From Glossina fuscipes (Eukaryota > Arthropoda > Insecta > Diptera > Glossinidae), in assembly GCF_014805625.2 (NCBI RefSeq), contig NW_023998433.1:5687798-5751797 (forward strand): a stretch of DNA of 64,000 nt, written 5' to 3'. Shown here piece by piece: positions 35,500-48,580 of the stretch; the stretch's first letter is position 1, and every line of letters starts with the position of its first letter. A program made the translations under genes and the position numbers. The notes below the pieces were generated by a model, which saw only the letters and a list, made by a program, of their open reading frames with translations, searched no databases and was not told the DNA's origin.

Positions 35500-36010
35500 T
35501 GAATAATGAGTTTCAGACTGTTTTCATACGGTGGAAGGGGTAAGTCGGCTTAACCCATCTTTTAAGGAGGAATCTGGCTTTATTAACAGCAAACATGAGT
35601 TTAAAGACAAAAAGCTCACCTAAATCTTTAAAGTGGAGACTTCTTCTAGAATGTGATTATTAATACTATAAGAGGAGGATAACATATTAATCTAAGCAGA
35701 AGTAACAGAGATTGGACAGAATTAAACAACACACGATGAGTGCGACCAGTGAGATGGCTACTAAACGAAGCTGCCAATATTATTCGGTAAACCAAGATAA
35801 TGTATTTTTATGAACTAGCTACGAACCACTGTCGAACGCTTTGGAAAACCCGATGAAGATAACATCCATCTGTTTGCATTCGGAAAACGCTTCGAAAATT
35901 TGGCTATAGAACGCCAGAAGGTCAATGGAAGTTAATCTGTCTTTTAGAAAACCGGGCTGACATGGCTATATAACAGACCCTTTAACAAACGTGAGTCTTT
36001 TTGTTGCCAG
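35500..36010 (-). pseudogene. Non-LTR reverse-transcriptase relic
   Basis: Read on the minus strand, CQPGFLKDRLTSIDLLAFYSQIFEAF (about 35890-35965) matches the family's QHGFxxGRSTxTNLLxF segment. QMDVIFIGFSKAFDS follows at about 35827-35873 and carries the FSKAFD motif, where a DFSKAFD with catalytic Asp is usual (here G replaces that Asp). SSHLTGRTHRVLFN comes next at about 35730-35775, matching the SYLxGRxQxV motif. The PQGS and FADD motifs are not recognisable, and a KARFLLKRWVK piece near 35560 may be the thumb. It is a dead Jockey-group fragment, not obviously the same family as copies A and B. Confidence 0.65.
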
Positions 36011-38529
36011 TTTTAATTGAAAGGCTAAAATGTCAGTTTGACGATTTGAAGGAATAAGTTTAAGTAAAACTCGTCAATCTTGGACCTAGTTTAGATCTAG
36101 TATATTCGTTACCGATACTCTCATGCAGGTTTTGTCGCTCCACGGTAACAGCTCGAATTTTGTAGAATTTTTTCATCGAACCAAAAACTACTATTGTCCA
36201 GTTTGTGTTCTTGAAAATATATCGCATAATCAGCGAAAGTTAATTTAAATGTCGACTTATAAAATTCTCCCTCTAACTTGGTTTTTGAAGTATTTTTTAA
36301 ATTACGACTTTACATCCTGACCACTGTTTAAGAAAATATTAAAAATTTATTATACGATTTTATGACTGGAAAAAGTAAAAAAAAAGATAACAGAAACAAA
36401 TATCCACTGAATTAATTGAATGTGCTGACAATAAATATGCAATGTACCGGGAGATTTGTTAAATAAAAAAAAATAATTTACAAAAATAGTATCAGGAATG
36501 CGAATGACAAAATTATTTATTTTTTTATAATGGATTAACTAAACAAACTAGTCAACCTTTCATTCATTTGCTGTCGACATAAGTAAGCCGATGTTTTTGG
36601 CATTTTCTCTATTAAAATCTCTAGTGCCTTTGTTGGCAGCTTGATACAAATCTTGTTTCATTATTTGCTTAGATTACTTTGATAATCGAACAGATATATA
36701 GATAAATATGTGTAAAAAAGGTTTAAGTCAGGGTTTTCTGAAAGGCGTACGCTTTCTTGCCTGCAATAAAATACCAATATTATTGTATTTTATCAATAGT
36801 AACGCAATATTCTCTGGCACATTTTAAAGACTCGAAAATTTATTTGACGACTTAATAAAAATTAAGTTATTAGTAAGTCGTAAACATAAGTATCATATAA
36901 CTTCATTTGAAAACTTAGGGTAATGAAAAAGTTTTGCTCAATAACATAATTTTTAATTTTTTCACCTAAACACATCATTTAACGGATAGTTTTATGGTTT
37001 AAAATTACTATATATTGCTATTGACGCTATATCGTGCGTAATAAGATTAACACGTAATATGCGCGAGTATATATTGGGATATGTTTATGTATGCGCACGC
37101 GTTTGTTTGTACATGTGTATGTATATGTATGCTCATGGGAAAGACTGTCAGGTGAGGTGTCAAATCACAGCTACTCATGCTGTGCAAAACGCGGTCATAA
37201 ACATTCTCACCCAGCAAGAGCGCGCTACACAAATTTAAATGAAAATACTCTGATCGAGAGCAAAAATGCTTTTTTTTGTCGTTTTTCTTTCAGCGATCAC
37301 AATACTCATAAAGTCAGCCATTTTAGTCAGTCAGTCAGCCAGTCAGTCAGTCAGTCAGTCAGTAAGTGGCAAACGTAAGACGCTTCACAACTTTCTAGTG
37401 TTTTCCTATGATATTGGCCCCCGCTTAAAATTTGTATGAAAATATAAAAAAAATAAAAAAATCAATTCAACTATATCCCCATTGACGCATACGTACGCAG
37501 TCTCATTCATATAATTGATGTAGGCCCATGATGCGTTATGTCTGTTTCGGTTTTTTTTTTTTTTATTATTTTTCAGCATATACATGCATGATGTAGCATC
37601 AAATTGGTTCACATATCTTCACCATTAACTGTTGCTTCTTGTCTTGCATACTTCTTCCGCTTCACGCAGCCACCCTTCATTTTCTTTTCATGCGGTGTCT
37701 CATCGATTATATGCATGATGATTATGTACAATTCAAATCCCCAGGCGTCCCTATTGTGTCTGTGCTTGTGTTGTGTCGTGATGACTGTTTGCCTTCTTTG
37801 AATCCAAAGAACAAGAAAGAAACCACAACAAAAATGAATTCATTAAATAGTTTTGTAAAGTATAACAACACCAACAAGCACATAAAGGCGCTGTGATGAA
37901 ATTAATTTATAAAAATATTGACTTTTGTTTTTTCTCATTTTTCTTGTCTGCACATATTTATTTCATTTGGTTGTATTTTAAGTGGTTCAATGAAGTTGAA
38001 AATAGAGATTTTCTTTATATTCATTTTTTTAGGACCAATATGTCTATGTGAGTGTGCCTCAATGTAAGTGTTGATGGAAAAGTTGTTCAAGGATCGTAAA
38101 TCATAATATTTAGCTATATGCGCGTTATTTATATGTATATAAATATGTACAGATATAAAAAAAATGTTAAGTATTAACTTTCATTGTCGTTCCTATAACT
38201 AGTTCTCTGAATTCTCAAAACCAATACGTATCGTTAACGAAAAAGTTAGAGCACATTTCAAAATCAGTAATTTTGATACCAATTGATTTGATTGATTCTA
38301 ATACCTGAAGAGATCTCAATATCAAATTTTTTATTATTTCCATATATATCGAGAAATCTATTTGATACGAATTCCTTTTTGTTATTAATTACATCAACGT
38401 GGTTTTAAATTCAGCAATATTTTTCTGAAAATTTGATAAGAAATTTATACCGGCCGTGTTAATAACGAATTTAGTAAGTTCAGCTAAAAGCACGTTGAAA
38501 ATTGCAAATTATTCTTATAAAACAAATCA
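36011..38529. other. AT-rich non-coding DNA with one tetranucleotide repeat
   Basis: No gene is recognised. The region around 37000-37350 is less AT-rich, but its open frame runs into the AGTC repeat and has no family resemblance. Confidence 0.45.
37325..37364 (+). repeat. AGTC tetranucleotide repeat
   Basis: About ten AGTC units with one AGCC variant, producing an artificial SQSVSQSVSQ peptide in one frame. Confidence 0.95.
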
Positions 38530-39290
38530 AAGCATTAAAGTCGGGCTAGGCCGATTATTAAGTACTCCACACTACATTATAAAACATTATTCTTATTTTT
38601 CCCGTAGAATAAAAAAGTTTTATTCTGCCTTTATGTCAAGTTACTATTATGGAACGGTATATTAAAAATTAAATCTCTTTGCAAATAAAGGCTTATTTTC
38701 CATAAGAGTGGTTGTGCCCAAGACGTTCAAAAATTGTGGTACGTATTTAAAATTTGGCATTTTTAATTTATTTATCAAACTACTATTATGGATCGATTTT
38801 CATCATAAAATATTAAAACTTCGACTTTTCTTCCTTACAAAGCAAAAACGTTCGAGCAAATCCTTATATAGGGCAAGATCCAAAAATAGGCGTACATGGA
38901 CTAAATTTGGTAAAGTTAACTATGTCCTACACCACTTGTGGTATCGGTTTTACTAAGTTTGTGCGGACGTATGTATGTACGAAGAACCGCTTAAGATAGA
39001 GTTATCTTTTATTCTACCTAACCTGATCTGTCCTTTTTGTTTTCTTGTGTTCAATCTATAGGCCGCAAATTCTGTGCGATGTTTTGACAAAATTTAGTAG
39101 GCTGACGTGTTTTGTCTGTAAAACGAATGCTGTTGAAAATGGTTCGGATCGGCCCACTTTTCCGATCACTCCCCCCTTGTGCCTTATTTTGCAAAGTCGT
39201 TGCACGAATAATTGTGAGCCGTGGGCCCAGCGTAGTGTTTTTACTTATCTGAATCTAAAGATGTTAAAATTTATATTATTTAGGGTTATA
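38530..39290 (+). repeat. Dispersed repeat family, copy 3
   Basis: It starts with ttaaagtcgggctaggccga at 38537. Later it has GGGCAAGATCCAAAAATAGG...GGACTAAATTTGGTAAAGTTAAC (38869-38921) and CCTACACCACTTGTGGTATCGG. It ends with GTTCGGATCGGCCCACTTTTCCGATCACTCCCC...GCCTTATTTTGCAAAGTCGTTGCACG (39141-39207). Each module has diverged partners in copies 2 and 4. No coding function is seen. Confidence 0.6.
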
Positions 39291-39589
39291 ACAGCTTAAA
39301 TTGTCTTGCTTGAAAACGAATTCTTCTAATTGAATTTGTCTCTTAATTGAATTTTTCTATTTTTCTATAACTTAAGCAAAAGCAGTACCTCGTCATCAGA
39401 AAGTTTTCAATGATTCGTATTTTGAGAGAGAAACTATGCATCTCGCAAAGAATTGAGAAAAATAAGAAATCCAAAATTCACTAGTCTTCAGTTTCCCTAT
39501 AATTGAGATAATTGAAAAATCCTAATCAGTGTTCACCCAATCTAAATTAAACTTTTTTGTTCTAGTGGAAATATAACAACTGTGTTTTA

Positions 39590-40330
39590 TACCGCGGTGT
39601 GGGGTATTCCATAGTCGGCCTAGCCAGATTATAATGTTTTCATTTGTTTTTATATCAAATTATTATTATGTGTTAAGATTCATCACAACATATTCAAATT
39701 TGTGCTTTTCTGCCCTACAAAGTATCAATTTTTGTGAAAATCTATATACAGAATAGGATCCAAAAAAAGGGCTTTGGTGGTCTAAATTTGATGCAGTTAA
39801 TTTTTTTATCCTAAATTAGTACTATGATCTGATTTTTATCATGTACCATTGGAATGTAGATCATTTTATCATATGAAACTTAGTTTTCATTATATAAGAG
39901 TGGATTCAAAAAATTGTCCCAGCTTGTCCGAAGTATTCATACCAAATTAAAACGCCAAAATACTACTACTTAACCACTTTTGTTGAGAAATTTTGAAAAT
40001 TGCAATTTTTTCCATACAACGACTTTTCAAAATAAGGCATCATATGGGGAGTGGCCGAAAGAGTGGGCCGATCCGAATTTTTTTCAATAGCGTCAATCCT
40101 TTGGTCAAAACGCTTTAGGCAATTATTCAGCAAAATATCCCAAAAATTGCCACTTGTAGGTTGAACATATACATAGATATCAGAAGGACAGATGAGCTTA
40201 GCATACATCGATTAAAAATAGTATTGTGAATAGATTGGTATAGTAAGGGGTTTTCAGTCCTTTTGGGTGTTACGTACGTCTGCAAAAACTTAATACACCC
40301 TGTACCACACGTGATGTAGGATATTAAAAT
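39590..40330 (+). repeat. Dispersed repeat family, copy 4 (rearranged)
   Basis: It starts with GTGGGGTATTCCATAGTCGGCCTAGCCAGATTAT and has ATAGGATCCAAAAAAAGGGC...GGTCTAAATTTGATGCAGTTAATTTT (39754-39805). These are in the same orientation as copy 3. The module CAACGACTTTTCAAAATAAGGCATCATATGGGGAGTGGCCGAAAGAGTGGGCCGATCCGAA (40018-40077) is in the opposite orientation to its partner in copy 3. So copy 4 is inverted internally or composed of two fragments. The tail (40250-40320) pairs with copy 1. Confidence 0.6.
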
Positions 40331-42500
40331 CGTATGAAAACGATATACAACGCACATCATCTAGGTGAAATTGTAGAAGCAATCAAAAGCATAAGTTACT
40401 TGACTCTTAAAAAATCAATGACTTTTTAAGCTAAAGTGCTATATAATGACTAATCAAAGTAAAGAAATCATATTTTTATACGGTTAGATTAACCACTTAA
40501 TGCTTTTGAACGGAATGTGAGCAACTACGTGTTTAAGTCAATCTTCAGTTAAAATACGGTGTTAGTCGGTATTTAGACAATCAATTTACAGTTAAGCTCA
40601 ATTAATCAATATGAACTAAACCGCAACTAATTTAATAAATCGAGACTTCTTTTTCATAATTATTCGAAAAATGTCAAGACATTGCTATGGCTGAAAATTG
40701 TTCTGAATTCATAGAAATTGAAATAAGAACTGGGACATTTGATGTTGTGTTACTGAGGTAAAATTTAAGAAATGCAGCGCTTATCTTTCGAGTCTTATTC
40801 TTAACATTGGAACTATAAACATAACCTAAAGAATATTCCCTCATACTTCTGTGTACTACTCTCTTGTGAGAAAGTGTAAGAAAAGCGCAGCAATTACTTA
40901 CCGTGCTCTTTTCATAAGGCAAAAGCTATGTTACACCCGAACTTGTTATAAATGGAAACGTGTAGTTCTATGCGTTGAGGTTATAAGGCAAACTAAAATA
41001 TTTGAGAAACAAACGCGCGAGGTATAGACTCTACGCGGAGCATTTGAGAGGAGGAACGCTAAGTGATTAACGCTAGCTTTAGCTTACGGCAATACTGATA
41101 AATGAGAACAACGTTGCTTACTATAAAAATAATTATCGAAACTTTTTGTATGACGGCCAAATATGTTGATATGAAGATATTTAATAAATTTATGTGATAC
41201 AGAGAGAATCCGTAGAGAGAGTTTCTTAGTAGCTACAATACATATTTTAAAAGATATTTCTTTTGACGACTTGTCAAATATGACATGAAGGGGTTTCTAA
41301 TACCTCGGTCTATCTAATGTGAATTATATATTAACGGCTTTATTGCGTCTAGCAAAGAATATTAAGTAAGCGCGTTACGACTTTGGAGATAATTTCGAAT
41401 TCAAAGAATGAATAGGACGAATAGGATGAATAGCAATTCACCTATTTCGTAGAAGTTCCCGTGTAGAATTGTTAAGTATTCAAAAAAGACCTAAGTTTGA
41501 AAAGTTTGGTCCGAAATTAGAAGATATCATTGAAGTTATTAAGCATAGGCAATAATTCGCCAATGATGTAAAGGAAATTGAAACACTTCGTTTGGAAAAT
41601 TTTTTAACCAGTTTTTAAATTCGATTTCTTAACGGATATCAATTATTGAACAAATCAGCAGAATCGGATATACCTTTGATGTAATGCATTGGTCAATCAT
41701 TCCCGGGATTAAGTAGAAAAAAATTAATTTTTTTTTGCAAAATTCGACCATTTCCGTCAATCTTTTTGCTATTTAAGAATGATGTAATCAGTGAAATGTT
41801 TTCTTAAATTTTAACGCTTTAAATCATATGTTGATGTTTTCATTCCGCTAAGAGGAGACGCGTTACCTATTCACTAAATAATTTTCTCGTGACAAATTTG
41901 TCTCACAAATAAAACTCATATCTTGCACAGTTTGAGAACGTTAGGATATCGGATCTCTCGAAACTTTTTCACCAATTGAATGTAGATAACAATTTTGATG
42001 ATTTTTTGATGTCTCTTCTTGCTACAGCTACTTCTTATAAGCATCCACTGTGTTCACCATAATCGGTATCGATACGTTCAAAATTAGCAAATCACCGGCA
42101 CATTGTATTTTTCTCTGGGGAACAAGCGCTATAATATTTTCAACATAACGCAGATCTTGTGTTGTTTTTGTTCTTATTAAAAACCGGTTTTTAATCATTA
42201 CAGGAAATTCAGATTTTTGAAAATGACAAAACTATCGTCACCGAAGCCATTGTAACTCGCATACAAATGATTGAACGACATAAAATTTTGGCAGATGTCG
42301 CTTGACGTCATTGGTACTTGCTAAATTTTCTTGTATTATATTTATTATTTATCAGTCCTAGGGATTATTGCCAATATGTTAAATTAAGCAAATTAGCAAA
42401 AGATAAATTATTTTCAGTTCATATTCATATTTACAATTTTTTTTTTTTTTACAAAAAATCATATATATCTTACATACAATGACCTTTGATGTTATTGTAT
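40331..42500. other. AT-rich non-coding DNA
   Basis: No gene or recognisable element. Confidence 0.5.
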
Positions 42501-42503
42501 ACA

Positions 42504-42866
42504 TTAGGTTAGCGGCAAAGTGTTGTCATATTTTACCACTTGCAGGAAGTTTTACTTGTCAGGTCAAGGCAAAAAGGCGTTAAGCGCGGAGTGAAAAAGT
42601 GATTTTAAAACATTTCTCCTGTATGTTTTATATGCTCTAGAAAGAAAGCAATGCATCGGTTGCTTATGAAACTTCAGCTAACAGGTTGGGAAGTGGAGAT
42701 GTTTCGATGTTTGGATCTCCAAAAAGTTGGTTTGCCAAATTTCCTTCCGCAGTCTTCACTCCCACTGCAGATTGTTGATCTGGGCTATTATAACATTATG
42801 CGATCCAATTTGAAGTGTAACCGAAGTCTAACGAAAGTAATTCGTTATATACCGTTGAATTGTTGA
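42504..42866 (+). mobile_element. Possible mariner 5' fragment
   Basis: TTAGGTTAGCGGCAAAGT at 42504 resembles the outer end of many mariner terminal repeats. About 190 bp downstream, one frame (about 42687-42750) reads GDVSMFGSPKSWFAKFPSAVFT. This is compatible with the conserved WFxxFxSGxF region between the two helix-turn-helix motifs of mariner transposase. No matching right end and no catalytic domain are seen. The evidence is two short resemblances with about the right spacing. Confidence 0.3.
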
Positions 42867-45800
42867 AAAATATATTAAACAACTTAAAATTCAAATGTTT
42901 TATTGAAAGTAGAACAGTACCTTCCCGGCAGCCTTATATTTTAAGTGATGTTTTTGAACGCTCTTAGAGTGTATAGAGAAAAGAAAATTTAAATTAATAT
43001 ATATTTCGTTTATGATTGACTTAATCGGATTACCGAAAAGTTATCTACATGGAAATGCACATACATTAGGCAGTGGCAAATTGCTTTTAAAGTTGGCTTT
43101 GGAAAGGTATTTCGATTTGGCTACTTGCTTCTTTGACGCTAGGAAAACACAAAACGTGTTTATTCATTTTTGGTTTATCAGGAAATTTGCACCTAAGAAA
43201 AAGAAGCCGTTTCCTTTTGTCTTAGAAACCTTAAAAACTACCTTATACTACCGTTAACCGTAATGTGTAATCTTTTTAAAAGTTTAATATTGCACCACCT
43301 TGTCTGGGGGCATAAATCACTTGAAACAACACCTTTTTAACGAAAGAGAAAATGCAAATTTATACAAAAGCAATACATGTCATGTCGGCAGAAACATGCA
43401 TGTAGATATAATGCACTGAATAGAACAAAAGAGAGAACGATCTTAGCATTTTGTACAACCGTACATGAATACTAATAGCCCACAACTAATCTAATCTGTT
43501 AATGCTACGTATAAGATTCATTCCCCCCTTGTGGTCTAAAAGTTGCCGACACCCTCTCACGCGTAATCAATACTGCTATTTAGAAAATTGGCTTTAAAAA
43601 AAAAAAATATATAAAAAATGTACTTAATATACAGATGGTGTTTAACAATAGCCAACAATTTATGCGAAAAGTAAAAAAAACAATAATAGGAGCTTAATAA
43701 TTAAGAGCTTAAGTACAAGAATGCACAACATAAGATCAACAAAACGGTAAGCTAATCAAGCCCAAGCACCTGGTCGAAATAAATGGTTTTGTGGAAAACA
43801 CGTATAATAAAGCGATGCCAACACATTGCGATTTTGCGAAAATCTCTATGTATTTTGATTATTACCATTATGATTATCATTTTTTGTGCTTTTTATTTTA
43901 AAAAATGTTTTCTTTCATTTCAAAAAAATGAATAGATGAATAAATAATTAAATAAATAAAGATAAAAAGAATAAAATTAATTAAAATGCAAGGCATCAAA
44001 TGTTGTGCAAGCATAGTTGGGCATATCTCTGTTAATACTTTTTCTCCTCCCGTAATTCAAGGTAAATGGTTTTAGTATTGCTTTCAGATGATCAACGCCC
44101 TCTCCTACGCATGTATACTATGCATATATATATTCTTATTCACATATAATGTACTTATTGATATTATTCTTATATTTTATCGTCATTTTTTGTTTTGTTT
44201 TTATTTTTTAATAATTCAAGTGTTGATTAGACTGATCATCTAGCTAGTGCTTGTTATTATTGCAAGAGGCAAGAGGAGCCGAGTAGTCAGTCATTTCTAT
44301 CATTTATTTTTACTGAATAGTAAAGCAGCACGTGTGTGCGTTTATGATTGTGTTTATGTGTTGTCGTCACTATTTGCGTTGTGCCAACATTTTTGTAAAA
44401 AGAAAATAAGAAATAATAATAACGAAAGAAAACAGCTACAACAACGCAACCTCGATTTTCGTGTGAATTTAATTGTATTTAAGTATCTAATTAAGAGATC
44501 AAAGCGCATCTCCTTATAAAAAAAATTAAAAAAAATATTCAGAAAATTGAAAAAACGTAATAAAAATTAAAAGTTTCGGGGACGTCTTTTGATTACATTG
44601 CACAAAAAAGACATTATTCTTGAGAAATTTGTGTACAAAAGTCGAGGGTGTTAAGGTCTTTTTCTGTTTGTCGCACATCAAGTAAACAAAGATAAAAAAA
44701 CGAACAAACAAAGTTGTGTTTCTGCACTTTGCTACTTATGATGGATGATACAATGCGTTGAAAATGATTTCCGCTTTTTGGAGGAATTCAAACAAAAAAA
44801 AAAAAAAACCAAAAATGATTAAAGAAAGACTTAACAAGAATAATTAGGTAAGAGCTTGAAACTTTTTGGAAAAGTGGAAACACAGTTATTGTAAACAATG
44901 TGCACGATAACCAATGTTGTACAAGAAAGTTGATCGCGGAGCAACTATGTATCGAACATTTTCCTAATTGAATACTTTTTGTATGTTTTTCATTTTATAT
45001 AAATTTAACAACGTCCGTGTGCTTACATTTCTGCTTGCCGGCTATTGTTGACACCTTTTCGGTTACAAAAGTTGAAAATGTAATTAAAATTGAAAGCTTA
45101 TACTCGACGCAAAAAGTTTTAATTGATGACCGCGTTACTGTCACTATCGCTATACCTCAAAAAGTATATGATATATTTCAGAGCATGTATTGATTTGAAA
45201 CTCGGTGCAGATATTTACCAAATCCACGTCCATTGCAAAAACGATCACGAATGGTGAATTGAGACATCTCTACAATCTGTATATCTGCATATATAGGTTC
45301 CAGGTCAATGTGGACATGCCTGTTCCCTCAGCAATCGGTCCACCATATCCTCCCTAGACTTGGCATTGTTGTAAAAGTCGAAATTGAAAGCTAAACTTTG
45401 ACAACACATAGCTTCCTAGGTTAAGATCATTGATGTTGATAACGTACGTTATATATAGGCAGACGCGACAGCAGTAGTCAGTAGATATAATATGAGAAGG
45501 CAAATCTAGCGTTGCTATATGTTTGAATTATTGTACTTTTGTAGAAAAACACCTGTTATCAAATTCGTGCAACATCTTTTATCTACAAACGTGTATTATA
45601 TTGTCATTTGTCATCGGTAAGAAATTTCAAAGAAATTAACCGCATTTCATAATAAAATTAAACTACAGTTCAATTGGTTTAATACGTTATTTTTTATAGA
45701 GCGTTTTTGTGTCGGAAAATTTTGTATGAAATGTTAAATGCTGACCTTTTGGCGATGAATTCCGCGGAGCTCCTAAACCTTTACGGATCTATTTTTCGAA

Positions 45801-46199
45801 ACCCGCATAGACAATAATCATAATAGTATAAATGAGGAAAAGAAAGAAAAAACGGGAATAACGATGCATAAAAAAAAGTACTTCTATCGTGTCGGCACCT
45901 ATGACCCATAAGATAAATCTTTTATTTCTAGATAAAAAGTTGAAAGTTGGTTTCCTTTTTTATATACATTTTATTTTTCTATCAACTACAAAAGCCTGGA
46001 GAATAGAGATTGGAAAATACATGTAAAATCTATTAAAGCGGTACAAAAGCCCATTGAATCAACCGCTTGTATCAAACGCTTATACCAATCACGCTGAATT
46101 TTGGTAAATCACGCAAGATAATCTAAACGAATGAATTGATATTGAAAGTTGTTGTAACTTCTGTCTTTATCATCTACATCACTTTTGGTTCAGGACATA
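42867..46199. other. AT-rich non-coding DNA
   Basis: No gene is recognised. A-runs are frequent (43597-43608, 44795-44808). The open frame at 43012-43254 has no family resemblance. Confidence 0.5.
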
Positions 46200-46249
46200 C
46201 TAAGTTTGTACATGTGTATGCCTAACATCCAGTTGAACCGATTCGTTTT

Positions 46250-47705
46250 TTATTGTACCGATCGATATAAATTCATTTTCCGAATCGTTTCAAGTAAATT
46301 ACGTGCATTAAGCAATGCTACTTTAATGGACTTTAAAGAGTCCGATAATAAGAAAAAGTGATAGACATCATTTAGGTTCTTGCAAACAACTGTGAGCGTG
46401 CTAAACAACTCATAATTATATTTACATTGACTAAGCTTAACCACGATAAAGTACCTAGAGAAACGTTTGGGGACATTAAAGCTTATTTCAACAAATAATG
46501 CAGGCGAGTCAATAGCACCATTTATTACTCTGATTACGAAGGAAACGCCAAGAACAAATCTACGTTACTCGAGAGACGGTAAAGACAACAAAAAGAACCT
46601 ATTTTCATAGGGGGGGAAAGAGGCGATCGGATCCCAACCCGAATTCCTTAGGGCAAACAGCAAGGACTGCTTTTGAACAGATTCAATTGAATCTACATAG
46701 CATTTAAATGAAGGACACCACACAACAGAGGCATACTCGAGTATAGGTCTAACCAAACACATGTACAGCCTTTTCGTAATGTAAGGATCCTCGAGCTGTT
46801 TAGACCACCTGATTATAAAACCAAGCGCGGATCTTGCTTTGCTTAACGAGAGTTCAATATGCAAGTTAAAAAGTAACCTATGGTCAAATAGAACGCCTAA
46901 CTCTGTGATCGAATCGACGTCCTCCAACTTGTGAGAAAACTTCTTACATTTATTTAGATTTAGTTTCATAAAATTCAACGAGCACCATGCAATCAAATTA
47001 TTTAAGTCACTTTGTTATCAATAATGTATAAACTAAATAAAATGGAACCTAAGTGGCTGCCTTGAGGTACGCGAGACGTCACGGGGAATTCGTCCGCGGT
47101 GATGAAGTTAAACAGAACCCTGGTGAAAAGGAATAAGGAAACTACTCTTCCAACACAAAGGGAAACACCTAAATTCAAAGACCGCTTAAAAATCTTACAG
47201 ATAACACCATATGATGGAATTCCATCAGGTCCAGGCGCACAACTATATTTTAGAGAGCTCAAGCCTTTAAAAACATCATCTTCAGCAATAACCAAATTAG
47301 GAATTGAAATCAAATTAGTAATCGGATATGGGTAGTTTGCGGATAAATCGGAAGTACTCAGCGAACAGATTTGAGATTTCAAAAAGGAATCAGAGCCATT
47401 AAAAGAAACTTGCGAGGGATATGTGGAAACTTTTCTGTTTGAGTTAACAAATTTAAAAAAGTCTTTAGGATTAGCAAACAGAGAGGATTTAATGAACTGA
47501 AGGTATCTGCAATAATATTGATGGTTGAGGGAGTTAGATCTATGCCTTGCCGCGGAGTAAGCGAAATAGTCGAGAGCAGAGCCATTTTGTAAATATTTTT
47601 TGAATAGCGTGTTTTTTCTGTTCTTGCAATATTTAGTTGTCTTATTAAACTATGGGGGGCACCTGCTTCGAGCTCGGCACTGCTTGATCGGAAGAGATGC
47701 AGCAA
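46250..47705 (-). pseudogene. Jockey-like ORF2 remnant lacking endonuclease and FADD box
   Basis: It begins with the linker before the polymerase (ARTEKTRYSKNIYKMALL; KTFLNLLTQTEKFPHIP). Palm motifs are next: FKGLSSLKYSCAPGPDGIPSYG at about 47215-47275 and SRVPQGSHLGSILFSLYIID at about 47010-47070. Immediately after that, copy A continues through FADD, while copy B jumps to DLNNLIAWC, so the catalytic aspartates are gone. The C-terminal part (DVDSITELGVLFDHRL; LVRPILEYASVVWCPSFKCYVDSIESVQKQ; GWDPIASFPPYE) is better preserved than in copy A and is open from 46996 to 46565. A further piece, at 46444-46250, holds the tail. Confidence 0.8.
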
Positions 47706-47736
47706 TAACTAGATGTAATGTATTATAGAACGACGA

Positions 47737-48580
47737 TTATAAGTTTTCAATACTTCCAGTTGAGAAATCAAGCTTTATATGTGAAAGATGATATTTTAGC
47801 AATACAATGTTGATTTCATGAAAATCGTAATATTTACTTGAAAATGTACTTCTGGGATGAACTGCCATCAAGCAAATGTCATTACAGCTAGGAGCACTAG
47901 GATTCACGAGTGGGGAGTTTTGAGTTGGGGAGAATATAGATGGGGTTACTAATGGAGCAGCTTGTGCGACATGCCCAGTTTGGTGACCAGCGTTCACACT
48001 CAAACAGCCAGAGGGAGAGGATGATTTATAGTGCTCTTTATTAGTTTTAGGCGATGACGCCTGAGTTGAGTGAGCGACGCCACTAGGAGGCGATACCCTT
48101 GCCTTAATGGGTTATTTATAATTTTTTTGTTACAGACCGACTCAGTCATATCAGAAACGCTGACGTTCTTTGAGGAGATTACGAAAGCGCTAACTTGCAC
48201 CAACCACTCGGGCTTAAGCGGAATTAGAAGTGACATACCACACGCTACGCTACGAGTTGTGATTTTACTAGCTTGGGAAGAAGAGGAGTGCTCAATAAAA
48301 TGACACTCATCACACATAGTCTTAATGATCTGGAACTTGTCCCACAAGAAGCCGAAATTTTTACTCAATTCCGAGAAATCATTTCTTGTCTCCGTGAAGA
48401 GCTTGTAATAATCAATGTTCCGTTTCTTACAGTCAGGGCATGACCAATGTAAGCCTTTCGAGGGATCAGCGACTGCGTCAGCAGCAAGGCCGATTATACC
48501 GGCACACAAAGCCAACACGAGACAAATCTTTCAGATTTCGGGCCCGTTTTCGCCCGACAAGGTGTATATAAACAATCCAT
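47737..48580 (-). pseudogene. Jockey-like ORF1 with PHD-type zinc finger (broken)
   Basis: ORF1 binds element RNA. The likely start is the ATG at 48580. Early residues read MDCLYTPCRAKTGPKSERFV and then a Cys-containing CWLC; a frame change near 48515 leads to the frame with HWSCPDCKKRN at about 48430-48460. Together this gives an ordered Cys/His series like a PHD or RING-type finger, known from Jockey-type ORF1 proteins of flies. A KLFTETRNDFSELSKNFGFLWDKF segment follows (probably helical). A second frame change near 48000 leads to the S/P-rich tail ending at 47737. Confidence 0.6.

Noticed and set aside
37091..37378. 95-codon frame ending in SQSVSQSVS
   Set aside because: The end is the AGTC repeat and the rest has no family resemblance or start context.
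43012..43257. 81-codon frame on the plus strand
   Set aside because: No motif, no splice or start support, and no relation to the nearby mariner-like trace.
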